The notes: generated from the sequence alone by a model not told the origin. Shown: positions 35,948 to 46,431, numbered from the stretch's first letter. The stretch is DNA of 64,000 nt from Microbacterium sp. MYb66 (GCF_002979435.1 NZ_PCOV01000006.1:62001-126000); one strand, 5' to 3'. Translations and numbers: made by a program.

Positions 35948-36565
35948 ATGAGCGAGCAGCGCACCCGCCCCGTCTTCTACGCCGTCTGGCTGATCATCGC
36001 GAGTGTGGTGGGCTGGTTCGCTGCCTTCCAGCTCACGATGGACAAGTTCATCCAGGTCGCCAACCCCGACGCCGCACTCAGCTGCAACGTGAGCGTGATG
36101 ATCCAGTGCGGCAAGAATCTCGGCTCCTGGCAGGGCGAACTGCTCGGCTTCCCGAACCCGATCATCGGGCTCGCGGGATGGATGGCGCCCCTCTTCGTCG
36201 GTGTGGCGCTGCTGGCCGGAGCACGGTTCCCACGGTGGTTCTGGGCGACGTTCGGCGCCGGCGTCACCCTGGCCTTCGTGTTCGTCTGCTGGCTGATCGG
36301 CCAGAGCATCTACGCGAGCAACCTCGGCGTGCTCTGCCCGTGGTGCATGCTCACGTGGTCCGTCACGATCCCGACCTTCTTCGCCACGATGCTGCATCTC
36401 ACCCGCAACGGCACGTTCACCAGCAATGAGAAGGCCAGGGAGCGCGCGAACAGTCTGATGCCCTGGGTTCCGCTCGCGACGATCCTCGCGTATGCGTTCA
36501 TCATCATGCTCGTGCAGCTGCGGGGCCTCGACCTCCTCGGTGAGGTCATCGGCATGATCTTCTGA
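35948..36565 (+). CDS. Vitamin K epoxide reductase family protein
   Basis: A 205-residue four- or five-helix membrane protein. The active CxxC is CPWC (Cys130/Cys133) after TM3, and a loop pair Cys46/Cys54 lies after TM1. Actinobacterial VKOR uses menaquinone to reoxidise DsbA-like proteins, making disulfides in exported proteins. There is no fused thioredoxin domain, so a separate partner is needed and is not in the window. ATG at 35948 is six to seven bases after GATAAT. Confidence 0.93.
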   Translation: MSEQRTRPVFYAVWLIIASVVGWFAAFQLTMDKFIQVANPDAALSCNVSVMIQCGKNLGSWQGELLGFPNPIIGLAGWMAPLFVGVALLAGARFPRWFWATFGAGVTLAFVFVCWLIGQSIYASNLGVLCPWCMLTWSVTIPTFFATMLHLTRNGTFTSNEKARERANSLMPWVPLATILAYAFIIMLVQLRGLDLLGEVIGMIF

Positions 36566-36580
36566 TCTCCGTCGAAGACG

Positions 36581-36630
36581 GAAGAGGCCCGTCCGTCGAT
36601 CCTCGGATCGGCGGACGGGCCTCTTCGTCT
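36581..36630. terminator. Bidirectional terminator between VKOR and ndk
   Basis: A perfect 15-pair stem (GAAGAGGCCCGTCCG with its complement at 36612-36626) around a 16-base loop. The arms end in AAG/CTT so both convergent transcripts can stop here. Confidence 0.82.
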
Positions 36631-36638
36631 CGGGGTCC

Positions 36639-37055
36639 TCAGTCGAACCAGATGCCGAGCTCGCGTGCGGCGGACTCGGGGCTGTCCGAGCCGTGCACCA
36701 GGTTCTGCTGCACCTTCAGCCCCCAGTCGCGACCGAAGTCGCCGCGGATCGTGCCGGGCGCGGCCGTCGTCGGGTCGGTGGTGCCGGCGAGCGAGCGGAA
36801 GCCCTCGATCACGCGGTTGCCCGCAAGGCGGATGGCGACCGACGGGCCGGAGAGCATGAACTCGAGCAGCGGCTCGTAGAACGGCTTTCCCTCGTGCTCG
36901 GCGTAATGAGCGGCGAGCAGGTCACGGTCGGGCTCGACCAGGCGGATGTCGACGAGGGCGTACCCCTTCGCCTCGATGCGGGCGAGGATCGTGCCGGTGA
37001 GGCCGCGAGCGACACCATCGGGCTTGACGAGGACGAGGGTTTCTTCGGTGGCCAT
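36639..37055 (-). CDS. ndk: Nucleoside-diphosphate kinase
   Basis: A 138-residue NDK that equalises nucleoside triphosphate pools. The phospho-accepting His121 lies in NLVHGSDSPESA; TLVLVKPDGVARGL at the N-terminus also matches. ATG at 37055 lies one base after the stop of the DUF4233 gene. It is the last gene of the ileS-folC operon. Confidence 0.97.
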   Translation of the reverse strand: MATEETLVLVKPDGVARGLTGTILARIEAKGYALVDIRLVEPDRDLLAAHYAEHEGKPFYEPLLEFMLSGPSVAIRLAGNRVIEGFRSLAGTTDPTTAAPGTIRGDFGRDWGLKVQQNLVHGSDSPESAARELGIWFD

Positions 37056-37056
37056 G

Positions 37057-37470
37057 TCATTCACTCTCTGTCTGAGTCTCGGTCGGGGGCTCGACGGGGC
37101 GTCGTGCGTCCAATCGGGCCCCTCCGATGGTCGCATACGCCCACATGCCGCCGAAAATCAGGACGACGAGCAGGATGGACGGCACGAAGAACGCCGACAG
37201 GGCCACGATGGCCTGGATGACCCACCCCGCCGTGATCGCCCACGGCTTGGTGATCATCCCGGCGATGGCGATGCACGCGAGCGCCAGGACCGCACCGGCG
37301 ACGATGCCCCACCACTGCTCGATACCGGCGGGGAGCTGGCGCAACCCGAAGATCGTGAGTCCGACGAGGAACACCACGATCGCCTCGAAGCCGAGGACGA
37401 CCGGTGCGAGCTTCTGCACGAGAGTACGCGGAGGGCGGGGGCGGCGGGCCGGTGTCGCGTCGGCACTCAT
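37057..37470 (-). CDS. DUF4233 membrane protein
   Basis: A 137-residue protein with four TM helices and a short basic N-terminus (RRPRPPRTLVQKLAPVVLGFEAIVVFL). DUF4233 proteins are known from actinobacteria and are typically encoded between folC and ndk, exactly as here. Function unknown. ATG overlaps the folC stop (ATGA). Confidence 0.9.
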   Translation of the reverse strand: MSADATPARRPRPPRTLVQKLAPVVLGFEAIVVFLVGLTIFGLRQLPAGIEQWWGIVAGAVLALACIAIAGMITKPWAITAGWVIQAIVALSAFFVPSILLVVLIFGGMWAYATIGGARLDARRPVEPPTETQTESE

Positions 37471-38819
37471 GCGCGCCACCCCGCCTTCCAGTCCTCTTCC
37501 TCTGCCAGGGCGATCGCCTCGCCGGCCAGGACGACGGAGCCCGCGATGATCACCGCACGGCGATCGGAGGATGCCGCCCACTCACGCGCGGCATCGGCCG
37601 CATCGGCGAGCGAGTGGTGCACGGTCGCACGCTGCCCGGTCTGCTCGACCAGGTCGGCGATCGCGTCCGCCTCGCTCGCACGATCGGAGTCCGGGGCGGT
37701 GGCGAACACGTGCGCGGCCGCGGGGGCGAGCTCGGCGACGATGCCGGCGGCGTCCTTGTCGGCGAGTATGCCGAGCACCAGACCCCACTCGTCGAAGTCG
37801 AAGCTGTCATCGAGAGCCTGGGCGAGTGCCTTGGCGCCGTGCGGGTTGTGTGCGGCGTCGACGATCACGGTCGGCGCGATCCCGAGCAGCTGCAGCCGCC
37901 CGGGCGAGGTGCTCTCCTGCAGACCGCCGGTGACGATGTCGGCGGCGATGCGCTGCGTGGCACCGCCGATGAGCGACTCCACCGCGGCGACGGCGAGAGC
38001 GGCGTTGTGGCCCTGGTGAGCGCCGTACAGCGGGAGGTACTCCTCCGTGTACTCACCCGCGAGGCCGCGGATCGTGAGCAGCTGCCCGCCGACGGCGAGC
38101 TTCTGCTCGGTGAGACCGAACTCCTCGCCTTCGAAGGCGATCGTCGCGTTGCGCTCCGCCGCCACGCGGCGCAGCACCTCGGCCGCCTCGGCGGGCTGCT
38201 GGGCCGAGACCACGGCGGCGCCCTCCTTGATGATGCCGGCCTTGACCTGGGCGATCTCGGCGATCGTGGCGCCCAGTCGGTCCGCGTGGTCGATGTCGAT
38301 CGGCGCGAACACCGCGACGTCGCCGTCGGCCGTGTTCGTCGAGTCCCATTCCCCGCCCATCCCGACCTCGAGCACCAGCACGTCGATCGGCGCATCGGCC
38401 ACGGCGACGAACGCCAGCACGGTCAAGAGCTCGAAGAACGTCAGCGGGGCGTCGCCCGCGGCTGCGAACTCGGCGTCGACGATGTCGACGAAGGGCTCGA
38501 TCTCATCCCAGGCGTCCGCCACGGCCTCGTCGGAGATCGGCTCTCCGTCGATCATGATGCGCTCGGTGAAGCGCTCCAGGTGCGGACTCGTGAACAGGCC
38601 GGTCCGCAGGTCGTGCGCGCGCAGCAGGCTCTCGATCATGCGGGCTGTCGAGGTCTTGCCGTTCGTGCCGGTGATGTGCACGACACGGTACGTGCGCTGA
38701 GGGTCGTCGAGGAACGCGAGGATGCGTGCGGTGCGCTCCTTGCGCGGCTGCACCCAGCGCTCTCCCGCCCGGCTCAGCAGGGCCTCGTAGACGGCATCCG
38801 CGCGGTCTTTGGCGCTCAT
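37467..38819 (-). CDS. folC: Folylpolyglutamate synthase / dihydrofolate synthase
   Basis: A 450-residue Mur-ligase-fold enzyme that adds glutamate to (dihydro)folate. [18 protein letters not shown] is the ATP loop; [26 protein letters not shown] and the C-terminal [14 protein letters not shown] are family marks. It overlaps ileS by four bases upstream and DUF4233 downstream. Confidence 0.96.
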   Translation of the reverse strand: MSAKDRADAVYEALLSRAGERWVQPRKERTARILAFLDDPQRTYRVVHITGTNGKTSTARMIESLLRAHDLRTGLFTSPHLERFTERIMIDGEPISDEAVADAWDEIEPFVDIVDAEFAAAGDAPLTFFELLTVLAFVAVADAPIDVLVLEVGMGGEWDSTNTADGDVAVFAPIDIDHADRLGATIAEIAQVKAGIIKEGAAVVSAQQPAEAAEVLRRVAAERNATIAFEGEEFGLTEQKLAVGGQLLTIRGLAGEYTEEYLPLYGAHQGHNAALAVAAVESLIGGATQRIAADIVTGGLQESTSPGRLQLLGIAPTVIVDAAHNPHGAKALAQALDDSFDFDEWGLVLGILADKDAAGIVAELAPAAAHVFATAPDSDRASEADAIADLVEQTGQRATVHHSLADAADAAREWAASSDRRAVIIAGSVVLAGEAIALAEEEDWKAGWRA

Positions 38820-41800
38820 GCTCCGGCTCCCATCCTCGTGACGGCGATCGTGAAGTCCCCGGCGTTCGCATAAGTGCCGGCGGGGATGTCAGCGGAGAAC
38901 TCGGGGGTCACTCCCCCGGCGGCAGCCAGAACCGGTCCGTGCCCGAAGATCGAGTCGCCCTGCGCATCGACCACGAAGTACTCCTCGGCAAGGGTCTCCC
39001 CCGCGATGCCCGCCAGCTCGAAGGCGGAGACGACCGCCTGGGTGTCGACGTCGTCCTGGAACCGGAGCACCAGCTGGATGCGGTCGCTGACGTCGAAGTC
39101 GGCGTTCTTGCGGGTCTCCTGCACCGCGCGGATCACGTCGCGCGCGAGCCCCTCGGCCTCCAGCTCCGGGGTCGTCCGCGTGTCGAGCAACACGAAGCCA
39201 CCGCTCGGGAGGATGGCGAGCGCCTCCCCCTCCGGGCGTCCCGTCGTCTCGAGCACGAGCTCGTACTCGGCCGGCTCCAGGGCGATGCCGCCCGCGGTCA
39301 CGACCCCGCCGACCTCGCTCCAGTCGCCCGATCGCGCGGCCTGGATGGCCTTCTGCACGTCTTTGCCGAGACGCGGACCCGCCGCACGCGCGTTGACGCT
39401 CAGCCGGTGGGCGATGCCGTACTCCGCTGCCGTGTCGTCGGCGAGCAGGACGAGTTCGACGGCCTTCACGTTCAGTTCTTCACGGAGGATGTCCTCGAAC
39501 TGGCCGAGCGACGCCGCCAGAGGCGAGACCACGGTGAAGCGCGCGAGCGGGAGACGGACACGCAGCTTCTCCTTCTTGCGCAGCGCGTTGCCCACACTCG
39601 ACAGCTCGCGAACGGCGTCCATCGCATCGCGGATCTCATCCGCCGCCGGGAACTGTGTGTCGTCGGGCCAGTCGGTCAGGTGCACGCTCCGACCACCGGT
39701 CAGGCCCTGCCACACGCGCTCGCTGACGAGCGGCACGAGCGGTGCCGCGACGCGCGTGAGCGTCTCCAGCACCGTGTACAGCGTGTCGAAGGCCTCGCGG
39801 CTCTTCGGGTCCTCGGTCACCCCGGTCCAGAAGCGGTCACGCGAGCGACGGATGTACCAGTTCGTCAGCACCTCGGCGAAGTCGCGCAGCCGCGCGGATG
39901 CCGTCGTGGAGTCGAGACCCTCCAGGTCGGCCCGCACGTCGCGGACGAGGTCGCCGAGACGCGCCAGGATGTAGCGGTCGAGGACGTCGGTCGAATCGGT
40001 GCGCCATGAGGCCTCGTACCCGTCGGCGCCGGACGCGTTCGCGTAGGTCGCGAAGAAGTACCAGGAGTTCCACAGCGGCAGCAGGAACTCGCGGACGCCG
40101 GAGCGGATGCCCTCCTCCGTGACGGCGAGGTTGCCGCCGCGGAGCACCGAGCTCGACATCAGGAACCAGCGCATCGCGTCGGAGCCGTCGCGGTCGAGCA
40201 CCTCGGAGACGTCGGGATAGTTGCGCAGCGACTTCGACATCTTGTAGCCGTCGCTTCCCAGCACGATGCCGTGGCAGCTGACGCCCGTGAACGCCGGGCG
40301 GTCGAAGAGCGCGGTCGAGAGCACGTGCATCACGTAGAACCAGCCGCGGGTCTGGCCGATGTACTCGACGATGAAGTCCGCCGGCGAGTGCGAGTCGAAC
40401 CACTCCTCGTTCTCGAACGGATAGTGCACCTGCGCGTACGGCATGGAACCGGAGTCGAACCACACGTCGAAGACGTCCTCGATGCGGCGCATCGTGCTCT
40501 TGCCGGTGGGGTCGTCGGGGTTCGGCCTCGTCAGGTCGTCGATGTACGGCCGGTGCAGGTCGATCTCGCCCTCGGGGTTGCGCGGCAGAGTGCCGAAGTC
40601 GCGCTCCAGCTCCTCCAGCGAGCCGTAGGCGTCGATGCGCGGATACTCCGGGTCGTCGCTCTTCCAGATCGGGATGGGCGAGCCCCAGTAGCGGTTGCGG
40701 CTGATCGACCAGTCACGCGCGCCCTCGAGCCACTTGCCGAACTGGCCGTGCTTGACGTTCTCAGGAACCCACGTGATCTGCTCGTTGTTCGCGAGCATGT
40801 CGTCCTTGATGTCCGTGACGCGGATGAACCAGCTCGACACGGCCTTGTAGATCAGGGGGTTCCGGCAGCGCCAGCAGTGCGGGTACGAGTGCTCGTAGCT
40901 CTGCAGACGGATCAGCCGCCCGTTCTCGCGGATCAGGCGCACGAGCGGGGTGTTCGCGTCCATCCACAGCTGGCCGGCGACATCGGTGACGTTGGGGAGG
41001 AACTTCCCGCCGTCGTCGAGCGAGAGGATCGTGGGGATGCCTGCGGCGCCCGCGACCCGCTGGTCGTCCTCACCGTAGGCCGGGGCCTGATGGACGATGC
41101 CGGTGCCGTCGCTGACCGTGACGTAGTCGTCGACGAGGATGCGCCAGGCGTTCTCGGTGCCGTAGATCTCGGTGTCGGCGTAGTAGTCGAAGAGTCGGTC
41201 GTAGGTGACGTCCTGCAGCTCGGCGCCGCGGATCGTCGCATCCACTGCGTCGAGCGCGTCCTCGGTGCTCTCGTAGCCGAGGTCCTTGGCGTAACCGCCG
41301 AGCAGTTCGCGGGCGAGCAGGTAGCGGTGCGCGGAGGCCTCGATCGCGGCATCCGTCGTCCCCGCCGTCTGATGCACATCGGCCGCGCCGTTCGGGCCGG
41401 CCGGGAGCACGACGTATTCGATCGCGGGTCCCACGGCGAGCGCGAGGTTGGTCGGGAGGGTCCAGGGCGTGGTCGTCCAGGCGAGCGCACGGACGCCGGT
41501 GAGCCCCAGCGCCTCGGCCTTCGCCCCGGTCAGCGGGAAGGTGACCGTGACCGATGGGTCCTGACGCATCTGGTAGACGTCGTCATCCATGCGCAGCTCG
41601 TGCGCACTGAGCGGGGTCTCATCGCGCCAGCAGTACGGGAGCACGCGGTACCCCTCGTACGCGAGCCCCTTGTCGTACAGCGTCTTGAAGGCCCAGAGCA
41701 CGCTCTCCATGTAGCCGAGGTCCAGCGTCTTGTACCCGCGGTCGAAGTCCACCCAGCGAGCCTGGCGGGTGACGTAGTCCTGCCACTCGCGCGTGTAGGC

Positions 41801-42211
41801 CAGCACCGAGCTCTTCGCCTTCGCGTTGAAGACGTCGATGCCCATGTCCTCGATCTCGCTCTTCTCCGTGATCCCGAGCTGCTTCATCGCCTCGAGCTCG
41901 GCGGGGAGACCGTGGGTGTCCCACCCGAACACGCGGTCGACCTTGTGGCCGGTCATCGTCTGGAAGCGGGGGAACACGTCCTTGGCGTAGCCGGTGAGGA
42001 GGTGGCCGTAGTGCGGGAGGCCGTTCGCGAACGGGGGGCCGTCGTAGAACACCCACTCCGGCGATCCTTCACGCTGTTCGATCGAGGCGCGGAAGGTGTC
42101 GTCCTGCTCCCAGAACGCCAGCACCTCTTCCTCGATCTGCGGGAAGCGCGGGCTCGGTGCGACAGCGGCGGCATCGGCGGCGGGGCCGAAGGAGGAACGG
42201 GGGTAGGTCAT
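38816..42211 (-). CDS. ileS: Isoleucine--tRNA ligase
   Basis: An 1131-residue class Ia synthetase of the long, eukaryote-like (type 2) IleS form common in actinobacteria. The HIGH-type motif is [15 protein letters not shown] and the KMSKS loop is [12 protein letters not shown]; an editing domain and a long C-terminal region follow. It charges tRNA-Ile. It heads the operon ileS-folC-DUF4233-ndk and is controlled by the T-box leader just upstream. Start ATG at 42211. Confidence 0.97.
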   Translation of the reverse strand: MTYPRSSFGPAADAAAVAPSPRFPQIEEEVLAFWEQDDTFRASIEQREGSPEWVFYDGPPFANGLPHYGHLLTGYAKDVFPRFQTMTGHKVDRVFGWDTHGLPAELEAMKQLGITEKSEIEDMGIDVFNAKAKSSVLAYTREWQDYVTRQARWVDFDRGYKTLDLGYMESVLWAFKTLYDKGLAYEGYRVLPYCWRDETPLSAHELRMDDDVYQMRQDPSVTVTFPLTGAKAEALGLTGVRALAWTTTPWTLPTNLALAVGPAIEYVVLPAGPNGAADVHQTAGTTDAAIEASAHRYLLARELLGGYAKDLGYESTEDALDAVDATIRGAELQDVTYDRLFDYYADTEIYGTENAWRILVDDYVTVSDGTGIVHQAPAYGEDDQRVAGAAGIPTILSLDDGGKFLPNVTDVAGQLWMDANTPLVRLIRENGRLIRLQSYEHSYPHCWRCRNPLIYKAVSSWFIRVTDIKDDMLANNEQITWVPENVKHGQFGKWLEGARDWSISRNRYWGSPIPIWKSDDPEYPRIDAYGSLEELERDFGTLPRNPEGEIDLHRPYIDDLTRPNPDDPTGKSTMRRIEDVFDVWFDSGSMPYAQVHYPFENEEWFDSHSPADFIVEYIGQTRGWFYVMHVLSTALFDRPAFTGVSCHGIVLGSDGYKMSKSLRNYPDVSEVLDRDGSDAMRWFLMSSSVLRGGNLAVTEEGIRSGVREFLLPLWNSWYFFATYANASGADGYEASWRTDSTDVLDRYILARLGDLVRDVRADLEGLDSTTASARLRDFAEVLTNWYIRRSRDRFWTGVTEDPKSREAFDTLYTVLETLTRVAAPLVPLVSERVWQGLTGGRSVHLTDWPDDTQFPAADEIRDAMDAVRELSSVGNALRKKEKLRVRLPLARFTVVSPLAASLGQFEDILREELNVKAVELVLLADDTAAEYGIAHRLSVNARAAGPRLGKDVQKAIQAARSGDWSEVGGVVTAGGIALEPAEYELVLETTGRPEGEALAILPSGGFVLLDTRTTPELEAEGLARDVIRAVQETRKNADFDVSDRIQLVLRFQDDVDTQAVVSAFELAGIAGETLAEEYFVVDAQGDSIFGHGPVLAAAGGVTPEFSADIPAGTYANAGDFTIAVTRMGAGA

Positions 42212-42409
42212 CGTGTCTCGCAGTGATCGTCGTGGCGGATGCTCCTGCGAGGACGATCCTCGCGGACCGCGGTACCACCTCGCGTGCCACGCCTCACGAC
42301 GCGACCACTCTCACTGCGGCTGTGACGGGCCTGCCCCGCTCGGTTCTACTGGGCCCGTCTCCAGGCTGTTCTTCCGAGAGCTCCCCGGTGATGCCGGATC
42401 GATGCTCGT
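42212..42409 (-). promoter_or_regulatory. ileS T-box riboswitch, ultrashort stem I, translational type
   Basis: Read on the minus strand, the leader opens with GGCATCACCGGGGAGCTCTC, holding the isoleucine specifier codon ATC at 42392-42390. It later has the T-box GAGGTGGTACCGCGG (about 42282-42268), whose UGGU bulge pairs with the free ACCA end of tRNA-Ile. The CCTCGC segment (42252-42247) can pair with GCGAGG of the T-box (42283-42278). Alternatively CTCGCAG (42251-42245) can pair with CTGCGAG (42223-42217) just before the start codon. Uncharged tRNA should favour the first and free the start region. The layout agrees with the known mycobacterial/Nocardia ileS T-boxes. Confidence 0.92.
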
Positions 42410-42415
42410 GACTCC

Positions 42416-42421
42416 ATTGTA
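42416..42421 (-). promoter_or_regulatory. -10 box TACAAT of the ileS operon
   Basis: Minus-strand TACAAT places the transcription start near 42409, giving a T-box leader of about 198 bases. The -35 region is weak. Confidence 0.6.
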
Positions 42422-42517
42422 CGCGGCATCCGCCCCAGGCGAGGCCCGCGGATTCCTGCAGCCGCCGACGCCTCCGCGCACACTGTGCCTGGGCCGGGGG
42501 CTGTCCGTCCCAGGCCC

Positions 42518-42523
42518 TAGCCT
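42518..42523 (+). promoter_or_regulatory. -10 box TAGCCT of the beta-helix gene
   Basis: TAGCCT, six bases (CGAAGC), then ATG at 42530; leaderless. Confidence 0.55.
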
Positions 42524-42529
42524 CGAAGC

Positions 42530-43180
42530 ATGGTCCGCACACCCGAGTCCCCCGCCCCGCCGCGCATCACCCCGCCCGATCTGCCGCCCGTGCTCGAGCC
42601 GTCGACTCCGGCACGCAGCATCGATCTCATCGCGGCCAGCCTGGAGGTCACCGGCACCGTCGACCTCGCCTACGCGACGCTCGAGCAGTGCACCGTGAGG
42701 GCCGACGCCGAAGCGGTCGACCTCACCGGAGCGACGGTGCTCGACGTCGAGATGTCCGGTGCGCGCATCGCCTCCCTCCGCCTGCGCGACGCGGGGGTGC
42801 GGCGGCTGCGGATCACCGGCGGCCGCATCGGCACGCTCGACCTCAGTGGAGCCCGCGTCTCCGAGCTCGACCTGCGCGACGTGCGGATCGACTATCTCAA
42901 CCTCGGCGCCGCGAAGGCGACCGACGTCGAGATCTCCGGATGCGCCATCCGCACGATCGACATGCCTCAGGCCGAGCTCACCCGCGTGCGATTCACCGCC
43001 ACCTCGAGCGACGAGGTCGACCCGCGCGGCATGAGGGCGAAGGACCTCGATCTGCGCGGCCTCGACGCGATGGCCTACATCGACGCCAACAGTCTTCGCG
43101 GAGCCACACTCACCTCCTTCCAGGTGCAGCAGCTGGCCCCGGCCTTCGCCGCCGGCCTCGGCATCCGGGTCAAGGACTGA
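42530..43180 (+). CDS. Pentapeptide-repeat-like beta-helix protein
   Basis: A 216-residue protein. After a Pro-rich N-terminus (residues 1-28) it shows about eight coils of a right-handed beta-helix, each with alternating small or aliphatic residues. Examples are VDLTGATVLDVEMSGARIAS, LRLRDAGVRRLRITGGRIGT and LDLSGARVSELDLRDVRIDY. These resemble pentapeptide repeats but with a longer, irregular period. Such proteins act as DNA mimics or scaffolds; no role can be assigned here. The 3' end overlaps the convergent ABC gene by 11 bases. Confidence 0.8.
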   Translation: MVRTPESPAPPRITPPDLPPVLEPSTPARSIDLIAASLEVTGTVDLAYATLEQCTVRADAEAVDLTGATVLDVEMSGARIASLRLRDAGVRRLRITGGRIGTLDLSGARVSELDLRDVRIDYLNLGAAKATDVEISGCAIRTIDMPQAELTRVRFTATSSDEVDPRGMRAKDLDLRGLDAMAYIDANSLRGATLTSFQVQQLAPAFAAGLGIRVKD

Positions 43181-44678
43181 CGGGGCCGCTCGCATCCAGC
43201 AGCTCCTGCGTGAAGGGATGCTGCGGTGCCGCGAACACATCGGCCGTCGCCCCCTGCTCCACGATCCGGCCCTCCTGCATCACGAGCACCTCGTCGGCGA
43301 CCGCTCCGACCACATCGAGATCGTGCGAGACCAGGATCATCGTCAGCTGCCGCTCCTGCTGCAGACGGGCCAGGAGGAGGAGCACCCGTTCGCGCACCGA
43401 GGGGTCCAGCGCCGATACCGGCTCGTCGAGCACCAGGACCTCGGGGTCGGCGGCGAGGGCCCTGGCGATCGCGGCCCGCTGACGCTGACCGCCGGAAAGG
43501 GCACTCGGTCTTCTGTCGGCGAGTTCGGGGGCGAGCCCGACCTCGGCGAGGAGGGCGGTGGCGCGTTGCGCACGCTGGGCGCGCGGCACTCCGCCGGCTT
43601 CCAGACCCTCCCGGAGCGAGCGGCCGATCGTCCAGCGCGGGTCGAAGGCACCGAGCGGATTCTGGTGCACGAGCTGCACGCGACGCGCACCGTTCCAGCG
43701 CAGCGAACCGCTGTCCGGCGCATCGACCCCGACGATCATGCGTGCGAGCGTCGTCTTCCCCGATCCCGACTCCCCCACGATGCCCAGCGTCCGTCCCCCA
43801 GACACCGTGAACGAGGCGTCGACGACCGCGGGCACCCCGTCGAAGCTCCTCGCGAGGTCCGCGGCGACCATCACCGGAGCGGACTCCGCAGGTGCGCTGA
43901 TGCGCGGGTGATGGATCGTCGCGGCGATGAGCTGTCGCGTGTAGTCATGCTGCGGGTTCTCGAGCACCTCCGCCACCGTGCCGGACTCGACCACCGCTCC
44001 GTCCTTCATGACGAGCACCCGATCGGCGAGCCGACGGACCGCGGCGAAGTCATGGCTGATGAAGACCACAGCCGTCCCCTCGTCCGTGATCTCCCGCAGC
44101 AGCGCGAGGATCCGCGCCTGCACCGTGGCGTCGAGGGCGGTCGTCGGCTCGTCGGCCACCAGCACCGCAGGCGCCGCGGCGAGCGCGGAGGCGATCAGGG
44201 CGCGCTGCCGAAGCCCGCCGGAGAGTTCGTGCGGATGCTGTCGTGCGCGGCGCTCCGCGTCCGGCATCCACACCCGTTCCAGCAGGTCCCGCACACGCGC
44301 CCCGAGGACCGCTCCTCCCCGGACGATCCGATGGATCCGCAGCGGCTCCGCCACCTCCGACCCGATGCGGCGCAGCGGGTCGAGTGAGACCAGGGCGTCC
44401 TGGGAGACGAGCCCGATGCGCCGACCGCGCAGCCGTCGCCACGAGTGCTCCGTGAGCGCTGACGCGTCGGTGCCTTCGATCATCAGCCGCGTGACGGTGA
44501 CATCCGCATCCGCAGGGGTCAGTCCGAGCAATGCACGTGCTGTGAGCGACTTGCCCGCGCCGGACTCCCCGACGATCGCGACGCACTCGCCGCGCTCGAC
44601 CGCGAACGACACATCATCCACGACGGTCTCCCCGCCGAAGGCGATCCGCAGTCCCCGCAACTCCAGCGCCGCACTCAT
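43170..44678 (-). CDS. Double ABC ATPase of a peptide-type importer
   Basis: A 502-residue protein made of two ABC domains in tandem, equivalent to DppD fused to DppF. Domain 1 has GESGAGKS (37-44), LSGGLRQRALIASAL and VLVADEPTTALD. Domain 2 has GESGSGKT, LSGGQRQRAAIARAL and [12 protein letters not shown], with the NPQHDYTRQL-type peptide signatures after each. It hydrolyses ATP for the two permeases encoded just upstream on this strand. ATG at 44678 overlaps the permease stop by four bases. Confidence 0.94.
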   Translation of the reverse strand: MSAALELRGLRIAFGGETVVDDVSFAVERGECVAIVGESGAGKSLTARALLGLTPADADVTVTRLMIEGTDASALTEHSWRRLRGRRIGLVSQDALVSLDPLRRIGSEVAEPLRIHRIVRGGAVLGARVRDLLERVWMPDAERRARQHPHELSGGLRQRALIASALAAAPAVLVADEPTTALDATVQARILALLREITDEGTAVVFISHDFAAVRRLADRVLVMKDGAVVESGTVAEVLENPQHDYTRQLIAATIHHPRISAPAESAPVMVAADLARSFDGVPAVVDASFTVSGGRTLGIVGESGSGKTTLARMIVGVDAPDSGSLRWNGARRVQLVHQNPLGAFDPRWTIGRSLREGLEAGGVPRAQRAQRATALLAEVGLAPELADRRPSALSGGQRQRAAIARALAADPEVLVLDEPVSALDPSVRERVLLLLARLQQERQLTMILVSHDLDVVGAVADEVLVMQEGRIVEQGATADVFAAPQHPFTQELLDASGPVSP

Positions 44679-45487
44679 CCTGTCCGCCCTTCGGCACGCG
44701 CCCTCAGGATCCGTCCGACGACGGTCGCGCAGACGACCGTGAGGGTGATCGCGATGCCGGGGAACAGCGAGATCCACCAGGCCTGCCCGAGCACGTTGCG
44801 ACCTCCGGCGAGCATCAGCCCCCACTCCGGCGTCGGCTCGGACGGCCCGAGCCCCAGGAAGCTGAGTCCCGCCGCGGCGAGGATGCTCGATCCGATGCCT
44901 ATCGTCGCCAGCACGCTCAGCGCGCCGAGCACACCGGGCACGACGTGGCGAGTGAACGCCCGCACGCGAGGAACGCCGAGGATGCGCGCGGCCTCGACGT
45001 GCTCGGCGACCCGCAGCGTCTGCGTCTGCACCCGTGCGAGCCGGATGTACACCGGCACAGCGGCCAAGGTCACCGCGATCGCGATGTTCACCGGCCCCGG
45101 CCCCAGAACTGCGACGACGACGAGCGCGACGAGGAACTCGGGGAACGCCATCAGCACGTCGTTCACGCGCATCACCGTGGTGTCGACACCCCGGGGTGAC
45201 ACTCCGGCGAGCGCGCCGACGACGAGACCGACAGCGAGCGCGACCGCGGTGGCGAGGAGACCGATGCCGAGAGAGCGTCCCGCACCGTACACGACGCGCG
45301 AGTACACGTCGCGACCGCTCTGATCGGTGCCGAACAGATGCTCCGCAGACGGTGCGAGCAGCGCCGACCGCACGTCCGTCTGCAACGGATCGTGCGTCGC
45401 GAGCACGGCGGGCCAGAGCGCCGCGAACACGATCACGGCGAGTGCCGCGATCGCCACCCACAGCAGCATCCGCTGCGCGCGCCTCAT
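44675..45487 (-). CDS. ABC transporter permease, DppC type
   Basis: A 270-residue permease with an N-terminal TM, the HLFGTDQSGRDVYSRVVYGA segment typical of DppC/OppC, and the EAA loop EAARILGVPRVRAFTRHVVP. About six TM helices are present. Its ATG overlaps the stop of the DppB-type gene, and its own stop overlaps the ATPase start, so the three are coupled. Confidence 0.94.
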   Translation of the reverse strand: MRRAQRMLLWVAIAALAVIVFAALWPAVLATHDPLQTDVRSALLAPSAEHLFGTDQSGRDVYSRVVYGAGRSLGIGLLATAVALAVGLVVGALAGVSPRGVDTTVMRVNDVLMAFPEFLVALVVVAVLGPGPVNIAIAVTLAAVPVYIRLARVQTQTLRVAEHVEAARILGVPRVRAFTRHVVPGVLGALSVLATIGIGSSILAAAGLSFLGLGPSEPTPEWGLMLAGGRNVLGQAWWISLFPGIAITLTVVCATVVGRILRARAEGRTG

Positions 45488-46431
45488 CGGATGCCACCGG
45501 GTCTCGCGGCGGCCACCCGCGGGTCGATGAGGGGGTGCACGAGTTCGACCACGAGGTTGACCACCACGAACACCAGCGCGCTCAGGAGGATGATGCCCGT
45601 GATCACCGGGAGATCTCGGTCGCTGATCGCGGCGAGCGTGACCCGGCCGAGACCGGGACGGGCGAACACGGTCTCCACCAGCACCGCACCACCGAGCACG
45701 GATCCCGTGAGGTATGCGGCGAGGGTGACCGCCGACGCCGCGCCGTGACGCAGCCCGTGCCGCAGGGTGAACCACGAGGGGCTCGCTCCGCGGGCACGGA
45801 CCGTCTCGGCGAACGGCATCCGCTCCGCCTGCACCAGCCCGTCGCGCAGCACCTGACTGAGCAGAGCAGCGACCGGGAGCGCCAGGGTGATCGCGGGCAG
45901 GACGAGGGTCGCCGGGTTGCGTGCTCCCGAGACCGGGAACCAGCCGAGTCCGAAGGCGAAGACGCTGAGCAGGACGAGCCCGATCCAGAACACCGGCGAA
46001 GACAGCACGACGAGCTCGATGCCGGCGGCGATCGCCCGCCCGGTCCGTCCGCGCACGAACAGCGACACCGCGAGTGCGAGGACGACCGCGAGCACGAGAG
46101 CGAGCAGCGACAGCTGCAGGGTCGCGCCGAGCTGGCGTCCGATCACCTCTGCCACCGGCATCCGCAGCTGGTAGGACTCCCCCAGATCGCCTCGGGCGAG
46201 CTGCCCGATGAAAGCCAGGTACTGCTCGAACGGCGGCCGGTCGAGTCCGAGATCGGCCCGGATCCCGGCTTTCACGGCCTCGCTCACCTGCGCCTGGGGA
46301 CCCAGCATCACCGACACCGGATCACCGGGGATCACTCGAAACGCGAGGAATGCGACGGTGGCGGCTCCCCAGAGCACGACGACGACGGATGCGGCGAGGC
46401 CGGCGATGCGGACGAGAGCAGCCTTCACCAC
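45484..46431 (-). CDS. ABC transporter permease, DppB type
   Basis: A 315-residue permease. The N-terminal TM is followed by FRVIPGDPVSVMLGPQAQ and LGLDRPPFEQYLAFIGQLARGDLGESY, the DppB/OppB hallmark. The EAA loop is MPFAETVRARGASPSWFTLRH. About six TM helices. It lies 25 bases after the binding-protein gene and overlaps the next permease by four bases. Confidence 0.94.
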   Translation of the reverse strand: MVKAALVRIAGLAASVVVVLWGAATVAFLAFRVIPGDPVSVMLGPQAQVSEAVKAGIRADLGLDRPPFEQYLAFIGQLARGDLGESYQLRMPVAEVIGRQLGATLQLSLLALVLAVVLALAVSLFVRGRTGRAIAAGIELVVLSSPVFWIGLVLLSVFAFGLGWFPVSGARNPATLVLPAITLALPVAALLSQVLRDGLVQAERMPFAETVRARGASPSWFTLRHGLRHGAASAVTLAAYLTGSVLGGAVLVETVFARPGLGRVTLAAISDRDLPVITGIILLSALVFVVVNLVVELVHPLIDPRVAAARPGGIR

